A DNA stretch of 42,716 nucleotides, from positions 3,094,530 to 3,137,245 of the forward strand of contig CP070678.1 in assembly GCA_020352515.1 (NCBI GenBank), given 5' to 3'. Source of the DNA: Phycisphaerales bacterium. Lineage in GTDB: Bacteria > Planctomycetota > Phycisphaerae > Sedimentisphaerales > Anaerobacaceae. The notes under the pieces are model-generated. The model was not told the DNA's origin. It did not search any database and worked only from the letters and a program-made list of their open reading frames with translations. How positions within the stretch are numbered: the stretch's first letter is position 1; each line of letters opens with the position of its first letter. This document shows, piece after piece, positions 22,983 through 30,789 of the stretch. A program made the translations under genes and the position numbers.

Positions 22983-24038
22983 ATGAACGAGGACAGAGTA
23001 TCCCGCAGGACTTTCATCCGCAACACTTCTCTTCTAGCCGCCGGGGCGATAGCCGCGGGTGCGGCCGGGGGCGCAGGTGTTGCGAGCGGGGGCGCTGAAA
23101 AACCGGATACGTCAAAGATTCTCAATTACAACGCCGATATGGAGTATCGACGGCTGGGAAAGACGAATTTGATGATTTCGGCGGTCTGCCTGGGTGGGCA
23201 CTGGAAGCGCGTGAATGTAATGAAACAGGACTTTGACGAGAACCGCCGCCAAGTAGTGAGCCGGTGCATAGAGGTCGGAATCAACTACCTCGATGCGTGC
23301 TGGGACAGCGAGGTCAAGGCTTACAGCAGGGCCCTCAAGGGGCGGCGCGACAAGATGTATCTGGCGCTCTCGCACGGGGCCAAGGAGCCGCGCAACCAAA
23401 ACTATCGCACGGCAAAGAAACTGCTCGGAAGTCTCGATGAGCTGTTGCGGGATTCGAACCAGGAGTATACGGACCTTTGGCGGATCACGTGCTACGAGCC
23501 GGGCGGCAGGCACACCTTCGATACGTCGTGTGCGATAGCGGAGGCCCTGGAGAAGGCCAAGAAGCAGGGCAAGGCGCGCTTCGCGGGTTTCTCCTCGCAC
23601 GACCGCCGATGGATCAAGTTCATGATCGAGTATTTCCCACAGATCGATGTTGTGCTGTTCCCGTACACGGCCAAGAGCAAAGAGATGCCGAAAGACAGCG
23701 TGTTTGATGCGTTGAAGAAGTGCGATGTTGGCGCATTCGGCATCAAGCCGTTCGCGAGCAATTCGCTCTTCAGGGGCTCCAGCGCCCCGGATGATCCTAA
23801 CGCCGCGGAGGACAACCGGCGGGCCCGTCTGGCGATTCGCTACATACTCTGCAACCCGCGGATAATTCCGATCCCGGGTCTTATCAGCATCCCGCAGGTG
23901 GATAACGTGGCCAAGGCGGTGATGGAGCGCCGGCAGCTCGACGTGGCCGAGGCGGCGGAGCTGGAGGATTTGATGGAGCGGACGTGGGCCAGGCTTCCGG
24001 CGAACTACCAGTGGCTCAAGAATTGGGAATACGTCTGA
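22983..24038 (+). CDS. Tat-exported aldo/keto-reductase-fold protein with degenerate active site
   Basis: 351 residues. The N-terminus has a twin-arginine signal (SRRTFI, Arg8-Arg9) followed by an Ala/Gly-rich hydrophobic stretch, so a folded protein is exported. Residues ~53-345 follow the aldo/keto reductase barrel: MEYRRLGKTNLMISAVCLGG, GINYLDACWDSE, FAGFSSHD, GIKPF and IPIPGLIS. Of the catalytic Asp-Tyr-Lys-His tetrad only Asp104 is recognisable. No Tyr follows it at the YG-x-SE position; the lysine position of the 'lATK' strand reads LALSHG; and the His position of 'DLyxxH' is Thr169 in TDLWRITC. No C-terminal iron-sulfur cysteines are seen. It may bind a ligand or do non-classical chemistry. 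The start has AAGGAAGG upstream. A tetraheme lipoprotein gene follows after 77 bases. Confidence 0.88.
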   Translation: MNEDRVSRRTFIRNTSLLAAGAIAAGAAGGAGVASGGAEKPDTSKILNYNADMEYRRLGKTNLMISAVCLGGHWKRVNVMKQDFDENRRQVVSRCIEVGINYLDACWDSEVKAYSRALKGRRDKMYLALSHGAKEPRNQNYRTAKKLLGSLDELLRDSNQEYTDLWRITCYEPGGRHTFDTSCAIAEALEKAKKQGKARFAGFSSHDRRWIKFMIEYFPQIDVVLFPYTAKSKEMPKDSVFDALKKCDVGAFGIKPFASNSLFRGSSAPDDPNAAEDNRRARLAIRYILCNPRIIPIPGLISIPQVDNVAKAVMERRQLDVAEAAELEDLMERTWARLPANYQWLKNWEYV

Positions 24039-24115
24039 GAAGCTAAGGCGCCTGAGGTTTCCTCGGGCCGGAGTGGTCCGGGGGGATAATCCAATAGGAT
24101 GCAAAGGAGAATCGA

Positions 24116-24655
24116 GTGAGATACCGCAGAGTCTTTCTTCTGCTGTTCGTCTTCACGGCGGCGGGGGCGGTGGTTGTGTCGTGCCGGCAGGAACAGGCGA
24201 GTCCGGCAGCCGACGAAGAGCCACTTCTTCTGCTCGATGAGGGCGACAGTAACGCGCTTGGCGAGTGGACGGGACCGCTTGCCGACAACAGCCGTTGCCA
24301 CGTCTGCCACATAAACTATGCCGAAGAGAAGCTGGCCGTTACGCACGCGCGGGCGGAAGTCGGGTGCGAAGATTGCCACGGCCCGTCGTACGCTCACTGC
24401 GGCGACGAGGACAACGTTACCCCGCCCGATACGATGTACCCGGTCGAGAAGATCAATCCGGCGTGCATGGGCTGCCATACGAAGGAGAAGATCGAGGTTG
24501 ACGAGCACAGGCCCTTCCTGGCGGCTATTGCCGCGAATGAGAAGGTATGCACCAACTGCCACGGAGAGCACCGACTCGGGTATCGCACGCGCAGGTGGGA
24601 CAAAACGACGGGCAAGCTGATCCAGGATGACAAAGTCCGCATGACTACCCAGTAG
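24116..24655 (+). CDS. Tetraheme c-type cytochrome lipoprotein
   Basis: 179 residues from a GTG at 24116 with AAAGGAGA just upstream. A signal peptide ends in a lipobox-like VVVSC (lipidated Cys23), so the mature protein is membrane-anchored in the periplasm or at the outer membrane. Four heme-attachment motifs are present: CHVCH (61-65), CEDCH (84-88), CMGCH (117-121) and CTNCH (145-149). Additional histidines (HARAE, YAHC, DEHRPF, GEHR) could be distal ligands, giving bis-His hemes as in electron-transfer cytochromes of the NrfB/NapC/c554 type. It most likely passes electrons, with the preceding exported reductase-fold protein as the obvious partner candidate. The redox couple is unknown. 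Heme attachment genes are not in the window. Confidence 0.9.
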   Translation: MRYRRVFLLLFVFTAAGAVVVSCRQEQASPAADEEPLLLLDEGDSNALGEWTGPLADNSRCHVCHINYAEEKLAVTHARAEVGCEDCHGPSYAHCGDEDNVTPPDTMYPVEKINPACMGCHTKEKIEVDEHRPFLAAIAANEKVCTNCHGEHRLGYRTRRWDKTTGKLIQDDKVRMTTQ

Positions 24656-24735
24656 GCGCGTCTTAATCTTAGCAAGCGGGCGACAATTCTCAGTGGTAGA
24701 TTCGATGCTTTGATACGGGATTGAGTACCGCACGG

Positions 24736-24761
24736 CTTGTGAGATGCTCAAGCATCACAAG
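24736..24761. repeat. Hairpin between convergent genes
   Basis: CTTGT, bulged GA, GATGC, loop TCAA, GCATC, ACAAG: ten pairs. No T-run follows. It lies 81 bases after the cytochrome stop and may protect the 3' end of its message. Confidence 0.4.
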
Positions 24762-24813
24762 TATCCCTGCGTTACAAAACCGGCTGCCTGCGGTGGGGAA
24801 AGGGCTTTTCCGG

Positions 24814-24859
24814 TGGAGAGTATTGAGGGCGGACTCTCCAGACGGATTTTCTCTATTTC
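24814..24859 (+). terminator. Terminator between convergent genes
   Basis: TGGAGAGT (24814-24821) and ACTCTCCA (24833-24840) are perfect 8-bp arms around an 11-base loop, followed by a T-rich stretch (24846-24859). It would terminate the cytochrome transcript and may also act on the opposing gene ending at 24853. Confidence 0.5.
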
Positions 24860-26910
24860 TGTTGGGTTATTCTCAGGTTGCAGAGCTTCTGCGGGGGCAA
24901 CTGGAGATTTATTCTGGTGCGAGGGCCCTGCACGGTTATGGTGTCGGTGCGTATGATTGCCGTGTCGGCCAATCTGAGGTTGTATTTTCCTTTTTCGAGC
25001 AGATAGAGCTCGGCGGCGATTTTTCGTGGCGCCGTATCGAATGTGAAAATTTCGGCGGCGAAGCGGTCGGTTCCGGAATCGGTGACCAGGGCGGCGATAT
25101 TTCGCGGGCCGGTTAGCCAGCGCACGGCATTGAGAGGGAAATAGCCTGCTGAGCCAGGGTCGCCGGTTAGCGAAGAATAGAGCAGCGAGGTGTTGGGGGT
25201 TCGTGTTGGGATAGAAGCGCCCTCAACCGGTACTCTGGAGGGCAGGCGCAGCACGCGGTCGGTGTAGCGGACCTCGGAGGTGTAGGCCGGGAAGTTGACC
25301 CGCAGGGCCTCGGCGGTGCTGCTTAGCGCCGCGGCGAGACTGCTGCGATCATTGGCCAGCCGGAATTTCATGTATGGCGACATTCCGCGGGCGAGGAGCT
25401 CGTCGAATTCGGAGTCGCCCGTGAGGAACCGGTACTTTGCAATTGTTCCGGCGAGGAGGCCCAGTTTTGCGGCGCACCATGATTCGGAGCCGGGGGCGGG
25501 CTCCCGCCCGGCGGCGGAGCTGAGGTATTTTAGCCTGATTTCGGCCATTGAGCGGATGGGTTCGAGGTATTTTTTGTCACCGGTCATGTGGTATGTCAGC
25601 AGGAGGGTGTCGGTCATCATTGACATTGCGCTGGGCCACAGGTAGAGCGTGCTCTCGCTGTGGTTTCTCGGGTCCCACCAATCTGGGCCGGCGCCGCCGA
25701 CTGAGCCGTCGGGCCAGTGGATCGCGCTGGGAATGATCCCGGCGGGCTTGCCTCGCTCGGCTCTGGCGGCTGCGTCGACCCAGGTATCCATCCATGCGGT
25801 GAACAGGCGTGTGAGCTTTCTGTCGGCCGTTCGCTGCCAATAGAGGAGGGTCGGCTGCAGTGCGCGCGGGTGGTATACGGTGTCGCAGGCCCGCTGTGGG
25901 TTTGTGTCGACCGTTTGGGCGGTGAAGTATGTGCTCTTGAACTGGAGCATTCCCCGGCGGTTTCGAGCGGTCCACAGGTTTTGCATGAAATCGGCGAGCT
26001 TGGTTGCGCGGCCGAGCCAGCGGGGGTTGTCGGGCTCGAGGTGCATCATCGGGGTGATGACGTCGGCGGAGTCTTCGGCGGTATGCTCGACATCGGTCAT
26101 GCGGTTTGTGTAGCCGGCGGCCATGTGGGGCTGTGACATCAGGGCCTCTGAGAACCTGGCCTGGGCGGCGGTTATCCTGGGGCTCTCGAAGCCGATCAGG
26201 ACGGGGACCCACCATCGCCACATTTCGCAGTCGTCGCCCCATCCGCCGCCGTATTGTCCGTCGCTCTGCATGCGGTTGTCGATCCACCATTCGATTATGT
26301 CGGCGAGTCGCTCAAGAGATTCGCGCTGGTCGCAGGCCCATTTGGGTGCGCTTGGGGGAGCTTGATAGTTTTTTCGGGGGGGGATGTTTCGGCCCAGGTA
26401 CATCGCGGCGATGTTGTTTTCGGGGAAGGCTTCGGCGTATTTCCGGAAGAATGTGCGTGCGGTGTCGGAAAATTGCTTTCTTCGGCGGGGATTTGCCGAA
26501 ACGCTTCCTGATTCTATTGCGTACCAGAGGACCATGCGTCCGCGATACAGCCAGGTCAGGGGCTGGAGCGGAGAATCTTCGGCTATGCCGAAATCGAAGT
26601 CCACGTTCCGGCTGACATCTCTTCCGAACCAGGGGAGGTGCTTGTCGTTGACCCAGCGTTCGATAGGGGGAATGAGGCGGTCAAGGTCGGCCTTGATGGG
26701 GACAGACAGGCTGCTGTCTTTGCGGAGTGTCTTGAGTATTTCCAGGCGCTCACTGTCACTGTCTGTATTGCCGGCCTCTTTGATTGCAGCGGCGAGCGGG
26801 TCCCGGGCCGAGGGGAGGGGAGGGGCGGCCGTCAGGAGGATGGATAGAAATGTTAGAAAGAGTGCTGTGGGGTTGAGCAGGGCTTTGTTCTTGACGGCGG
26901 ATACTCTCAT
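24853..26910 (-). CDS. Large secreted protein of unknown function, probably helical toroid
   Basis: 685 residues from the ATG at 26910, chosen because GGAG lies seven bases upstream; start codons at 26928 and 26922 lack a ribosome site. A signal peptide is visible (ALLNPTALFLTFLSILLTAA). The body is rich in paired helices with aromatic residues at their ends: QPLTWLYRGRMVLWYA, WWIDNRMQSDGQYGGGWGDD, CEMWRWWVPVLIGFE, DNPRWLGRATKLADFMQNLW and LYLWPSAMSMMTDTLLLTYH. This resembles (alpha/alpha)6 barrels of glycoside hydrolases and polysaccharide lyases. The acidic GGGWGDDCE loop would be a reasonable active-site candidate. The C-terminal ~120 residues look like beta strands (TDTITVQGPRTRINLQL). 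No family is assigned. It follows plsY by 42 bases on the same strand. A carbohydrate-active role is inference only. Confidence 0.8.
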   Translation of the reverse strand: MRVSAVKNKALLNPTALFLTFLSILLTAAPPLPSARDPLAAAIKEAGNTDSDSERLEILKTLRKDSSLSVPIKADLDRLIPPIERWVNDKHLPWFGRDVSRNVDFDFGIAEDSPLQPLTWLYRGRMVLWYAIESGSVSANPRRRKQFSDTARTFFRKYAEAFPENNIAAMYLGRNIPPRKNYQAPPSAPKWACDQRESLERLADIIEWWIDNRMQSDGQYGGGWGDDCEMWRWWVPVLIGFESPRITAAQARFSEALMSQPHMAAGYTNRMTDVEHTAEDSADVITPMMHLEPDNPRWLGRATKLADFMQNLWTARNRRGMLQFKSTYFTAQTVDTNPQRACDTVYHPRALQPTLLYWQRTADRKLTRLFTAWMDTWVDAAARAERGKPAGIIPSAIHWPDGSVGGAGPDWWDPRNHSESTLYLWPSAMSMMTDTLLLTYHMTGDKKYLEPIRSMAEIRLKYLSSAAGREPAPGSESWCAAKLGLLAGTIAKYRFLTGDSEFDELLARGMSPYMKFRLANDRSSLAAALSSTAEALRVNFPAYTSEVRYTDRVLRLPSRVPVEGASIPTRTPNTSLLYSSLTGDPGSAGYFPLNAVRWLTGPRNIAALVTDSGTDRFAAEIFTFDTAPRKIAAELYLLEKGKYNLRLADTAIIRTDTITVQGPRTRINLQLPPQKLCNLRITQQK

Positions 26911-26952
26911 GCTGGTCTCCATAGTCATCTATTGAAGCGGGCGTTGCCACGG

Positions 26953-27630
26953 TCAGGTTTTTGGCGTTGATTTTCGGGATATTCTGCTCTCGGTTCGGGC
27001 GGCGAGCCGCTTTATGTTTTCGCGGTGGCGGAATATGACCATTATAGGTATCGCGGTTGCGACGAGAAGGAGGGGCCAGAGCTCGGCGAGGCTCCAGGGG
27101 GGCACGAATACTATCGCCGCGAGGAGAACGAGGGGAAAGGCTACCGAGGCTATCATCGAGGCCAGCGAGACATATCGCCACAGGAGGACCGTGGCGACCC
27201 AGACGAGGAGGGCGGCGGCAGCGGGCAGCGTGAAATAGGGCCACAGTCCGAGGGCCACGCCGAAGCTGGTTGAGACGCCTTTGCCGCCTTTGAACTTCAG
27301 GTATATGGGGAAGACGTGGCCCAGTACGGCTGCGCAGCCGACCGCAAGCCAGAGCCAGAGCAAGACTATCCTGTCGCTTCGCAGCTCGGCATCGCCCGGG
27401 GACAGGAGGCGCATGGCTGCGAGCATCGGCAGCATTCCCTTGAGCACGTCGAGAGCGAAGCACGCGTAGGCCCATTCTCTGCCCAGCGCCCGCGCGACGT
27501 TCGTCGCCCCAATGTTGCCCGAGCCTATTTTTCGCAGGTCCGTGCCGTGGGCGATGCCTATCAGCAACCCGAAGGGTATCGAGCCGAGCAGGTACGCGCC
27601 GATGATAAGGATTGCGGCGGTTGGGGACAT
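26953..27630 (-). CDS. plsY: Acyl-phosphate:glycerol-3-phosphate acyltransferase
   Basis: 225 residues, five or more membrane helices. PlsY transfers an acyl group from acyl phosphate (made by PlsX) to glycerol 3-phosphate, giving lysophosphatidate, the first step of phospholipid synthesis. The three conserved cytoplasmic motifs are visible: YLLGSIPFGLLIG with a downstream GSGNIGATNVARALG (glycerol 3-phosphate site), GHVFPIYLKFKGGKGVSTSF (phosphate-binding loop), and the late helix ending VIFRHRENIKRL. The start ATG overlaps the stop of the glycosyltransferase by one base (TAATG), so translation is coupled. It closes the lipid A/heptose operon, linking glycerophospholipid and LPS supply. Inner membrane. 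Confidence 0.95.
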   Translation of the reverse strand: MSPTAAILIIGAYLLGSIPFGLLIGIAHGTDLRKIGSGNIGATNVARALGREWAYACFALDVLKGMLPMLAAMRLLSPGDAELRSDRIVLLWLWLAVGCAAVLGHVFPIYLKFKGGKGVSTSFGVALGLWPYFTLPAAAALLVWVATVLLWRYVSLASMIASVAFPLVLLAAIVFVPPWSLAELWPLLLVATAIPIMVIFRHRENIKRLAARTESRISRKSTPKT

Positions 27631-28817
27631 TATCTTCGGCCTTTCTTTTCCAAAATGGATTCGTACAGGGATACGAGCCGGTCGGCGACCCGGGCGACCG
27701 AGACACGTTCCTTGAGATTATCGTCGGCGATTGCCCCTGACGCCGTGCGGATATTGTCGGTGCTGGAGAAATGGACTATTGCCTGTGCCAGCTCCGGGAT
27801 GTTATCCGGCGAGTCCACGACCATGCCGTGGCGGGTATGGACGAAGAGGTCGGCGGCGCCGTTGAAGCTCGTTGTTATGACCGGCTTACCGGCAGCGATG
27901 GCTTCGAGGACGTACCGTCTCGACGGGTCGTGGTAGGTGGGCAGCACGGCGACGTCGGTGACGGAGAGGGCGTTCTGGATGTGGGGGACTGGTCCGAGAA
28001 ACAGTATTCTGTCTTGGATTCCCAATCGGGCGGCGAGCCGGCGGTATATACCGGTCCGGCCGGCGCCGACGGCGACCAGATAGGCGGGTCGCTCGCCCGG
28101 GCGACGCACGGCAAGGGACATCGCCTCTATCAGCGGGCCAAGGCCCTTCAGGCGGAAATTGTTTGCAACGAAAAGCAGAAGCACGGGGTCGTCGGCCTCT
28201 TTGAGATTCAAATGTGTCAGAATCTGTGTGCGGAGGCTGTCGGCTTCGTGCGTGTTGATTCGCTTGTCGGTTCGCACGCCATTCGGTATTACGACAATGC
28301 GCTCTGCGGCGGTTGCGTAGTGTTGCTTGAGCTGGGCGGCGACGTACTTTGAAAGCGCGACGATTACGGGCCCGTCGATGTTTCGGCAGAGCCTCCGCTC
28401 TGCGCCGAGCAGGGCGCTGCGTCGTCGGTTGGCGAAAGCCGTGAGCCTCTTGTAAGACCTTATCAGGCCGTTGCGGTAGCTGGCCGCGCTGCGAAGAACG
28501 GACTCGGCATACGTCCCGCCTCGCGGGTGGTAGATGTCCGCAAAGTCGAAGGGCAGAACGCTGTGGACTATGTCGTAGTGCTTTTCGGCGAGGCGCGGGC
28601 GGAGGGCCTTTGCGAAGGTTCGCAGAGAGACTCGCTTGCGCGGCGCCTCGGGGCATACGACGTGAATACTCCTGGTGTTCAGGCGTCCGGTCGCTGCAAA
28701 AACGTCCACCTTCAGGCCGCGTGCCGAGAGCGAGGTGGCCAGCTCGAGCACCGAACGCTCGGCGCCGCCAAGGGCTATGTCCGCCCGCTCCATTATTATG
28801 GCGACGTTTCCATCCAT
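27630..28817 (-). CDS. GT4 glycosyltransferase, WaaG-like
   Basis: 395 residues, two Rossmann domains (GT-B fold). The N-domain begins VAIIMERADIALGGAERSVL, with the acceptor-side loop GGAERSVLELA; the C-domain carries VLLLFVANNFRLKGLGPLIE and the donor-site motif LPTYHDPSRRYVLEAIAAGKPVITT, whose DPS and distal Glu match the ExxxxxxxE signature of retaining GT4 enzymes. The closest functional type is WaaG (lipopolysaccharide core glucosyltransferase), supported by position beside heptose genes. The donor and acceptor are inferred. A perfect TATAAT lies only six bases before the ATG and no clear ribosome site is seen, so a leaderless message is possible. Cytoplasmic, membrane-associated; the stop overlaps the plsY start. 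Confidence 0.9.
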   Translation of the reverse strand: MDGNVAIIMERADIALGGAERSVLELATSLSARGLKVDVFAATGRLNTRSIHVVCPEAPRKRVSLRTFAKALRPRLAEKHYDIVHSVLPFDFADIYHPRGGTYAESVLRSAASYRNGLIRSYKRLTAFANRRRSALLGAERRLCRNIDGPVIVALSKYVAAQLKQHYATAAERIVVIPNGVRTDKRINTHEADSLRTQILTHLNLKEADDPVLLLFVANNFRLKGLGPLIEAMSLAVRRPGERPAYLVAVGAGRTGIYRRLAARLGIQDRILFLGPVPHIQNALSVTDVAVLPTYHDPSRRYVLEAIAAGKPVITTSFNGAADLFVHTRHGMVVDSPDNIPELAQAIVHFSSTDNIRTASGAIADDNLKERVSVARVADRLVSLYESILEKKGRR

Positions 28818-28823
28818 TTCCCG

Positions 28824-28829
28824 ATTATA
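28824..28829 (-). promoter_or_regulatory. Perfect -10 box placing transcript start at the ATG
   Basis: On the minus strand, TATAAT (28829-28824) is followed by CGGGAA and then the GT4 ATG at 28817, so transcription from here would begin at or next to the start codon. A -35-like TTTCAA lies 17 bases upstream but is weak. Confidence 0.35.
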
Positions 28830-28840
28830 ACCGAATTTGG

Positions 28841-30745
28841 TCAGCGTTGAAAAGGGGCGGTTCGTCCGTGCTTGGCGTCGCGGCGGGCCATTGTTGCGGC
28901 CCTGGCGGTGACGCGGCGAATGAATCGCTTGTCATCCTGCGTTAGCTTCGTTCGCCCGGCGTAGCCGATGTAGAAGCGCAGTCGGTCGGTCCGCGAGAAG
29001 TCAGTTGCCGGGGCCGAGTAGTGAAGCTGTGCGATGTCCTTTATCGCAAATCGCTTTTGGCGGAGCCTCGGCCTGAAGGCCCTTGCCAGGTCTATCAGGC
29101 AAAACTGTCCCGTCGGCGAGTGGAATATGTGGCAGAGGTAGAGGTCTCGATGGCGAAAGCCGGTGTCGTGGAACCGCCGCACGAACGCGGCCAGGTGCGA
29201 GATAAACTCTCGGCGGGCTCGTAGCTTCGCAACCGTTGGCGGGCCATCAAAACAATCGGGCAGTCTCATTTCGAGCGACTCTGCGTCGGGAATTCTCTCT
29301 GTGATTAGAAAGCTCCTGCGTTCGAAGAGGCGGCCCCACTGCCGGCCGCGGCAAATTACTTTAGGCGTGTTTATCCCTGTGGCCGCAAGCTCGGCGGCGG
29401 CCTCGACCTCGAAGGAGGCGCAGCTTTTCCTGCGACCGTGCGCGAGCCAGCTCTTGACCTGAAGCCGGAATGGCGGCCTGTCGTAGCGCTTCAGGAAAAA
29501 CGTTGTCGGCGGTGTGCCGGCGTCGAATTGCACACGGTCGCGAAACCGCGCCAGATTGCTCTTGGTCAAGTCCCTTCCGGCGTTGAAGGAAAAGACGGAA
29601 TCGAGAGAGGTCAATCCTGATTCGCGCAGCGCCGCTTGGTGATCCGGGTCCACAAAGAAAGACTCCGACGTTTCCACAAGCTCCCGGCCGACCTTTATTA
29701 CGGCCTTTGTGCGGTCGTTCTCCAGCAGTTCGGCCGCGGCCCGGCAGACCATCTCGACCGTGATTGATCTCATGCAGATATGGTCGGGCCGGCGGCATCG
29801 CGGCCTGGCGCATGGCGCGCACGGGACGTTGCCGACTATCTGTATCTCGTTCTGATAGCCGGTATCCGTCCAGGCAGGGTCGTTCGGGCCAAATAGTGTC
29901 ACCACCTTGCGGCGCAGAGCTATTGCTATGTGTCGCGGTCCGGTGTCGTTGGTGATGACCAGGTCGGCTCTGGCAAAAAGGGATTTGAGTTCGCCGAGGT
30001 CCAGAGGTTTATCGGCCAGGCTGATAAGAACATGCGTGCTCGACGCAGAGATTTGCGCGGCGATTTTCCTTTCGAGGGCGTTCGGCGCGACCGATATGAC
30101 GACGGTGGCCTTGTAATTGTCTATAAGCCAATCGGCTGTTCTTGAGAACCTCTCGCTCGGCCAGCACTTGCTTCTGCCGAACGCGCCGCCCGGGACAAGG
30201 ATCACGAGCGGGCCCGGCGTCTCGAGAACTTCCGGCAGCGTGCCCGCCAGGGTCCTGTCGTGCCCGGGTTCGACAGCCAGCTCGAGGGTTCTGTCGGTCG
30301 TATCGGCCCCCAGCCGGGACGCAATCGCAAGATAATAGTCCACCATGGAGCCGGGCTTGAACCTGCCGCCCGGGAGCTTCGGGGGATAAAGTCTCTCGGT
30401 CAAAAAGGGATAACGGCCCTGCCGGGCGTAGCCAATCCGCTCGGGTATGCGCGCGAGAAATACCGCCAGAGCCGAGCCGAACGAGTTCTTGAGGAGTATT
30501 GCGTGCGTGAACCTGTGTTTCCTTAAGCGGCCCGCAATCGCGACGGGATTCTTACCGGCCGGAGACAACCATGCGTCGTTAAACGGGCAGGGGCTGAGCG
30601 CATCCCGCACGACTGCGTCGGCCAGGAACGAGATTTTCGCGGACGCGAAGCGCCTCCGGACGGCCCGCAGGGCGGGCGTGCACAGAATCGCGTCACCCAG
30701 GGGAGATGGAAGCCATAGAAGAATCTCGTGTTCGGTGTTCTGCAT
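28841..30745 (-). CDS. Heptosyltransferase (GT9) fused to WaaP-type lipopolysaccharide kinase
   Basis: 634 residues, two clear enzymes in one chain. Residues ~8-345 are a GT9 heptosyltransferase: LLWLPSPLGDAILCTPALRA, GGAFGRSKCWPSERFS, then the ADP-heptose-site motif LVITNDTGPRHIAIALRRKV and LFGPNDPAWT; the CAPCARPRCRRPDHICM Cys-rich end is typical of the family. Residues ~365-634 are a WaaP/Kdo-kinase-like protein kinase: FFLKRYD (ATP Lys), RHRDLYLCHIF (catalytic HRD with Asp) and LIDLARA (metal-binding Asp). In Enterobacteria these are separate (waaF/waaC and waaP), WaaP phosphorylating heptose. The fusion suggests that heptose addition and phosphorylation are performed together. No frameshift is needed to read through the junction. 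Confidence 0.93.
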   Translation of the reverse strand: MQNTEHEILLWLPSPLGDAILCTPALRAVRRRFASAKISFLADAVVRDALSPCPFNDAWLSPAGKNPVAIAGRLRKHRFTHAILLKNSFGSALAVFLARIPERIGYARQGRYPFLTERLYPPKLPGGRFKPGSMVDYYLAIASRLGADTTDRTLELAVEPGHDRTLAGTLPEVLETPGPLVILVPGGAFGRSKCWPSERFSRTADWLIDNYKATVVISVAPNALERKIAAQISASSTHVLISLADKPLDLGELKSLFARADLVITNDTGPRHIAIALRRKVVTLFGPNDPAWTDTGYQNEIQIVGNVPCAPCARPRCRRPDHICMRSITVEMVCRAAAELLENDRTKAVIKVGRELVETSESFFVDPDHQAALRESGLTSLDSVFSFNAGRDLTKSNLARFRDRVQFDAGTPPTTFFLKRYDRPPFRLQVKSWLAHGRRKSCASFEVEAAAELAATGINTPKVICRGRQWGRLFERRSFLITERIPDAESLEMRLPDCFDGPPTVAKLRARREFISHLAAFVRRFHDTGFRHRDLYLCHIFHSPTGQFCLIDLARAFRPRLRQKRFAIKDIAQLHYSAPATDFSRTDRLRFYIGYAGRTKLTQDDKRFIRRVTARAATMARRDAKHGRTAPFQR

Positions 30746-30789
30746 TTGGCATCTCGTATCCCGCTCGGAGAGATACGCTTCGGGGACGA

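Noticed and set aside
23451..23461. GGTTCGAATCC on the minus strand, a tRNA T-arm-like sequence
   Set aside because: No acceptor, D or anticodon arm can be folded around it, and it lies inside the coding sequence of the exported reductase-fold protein.
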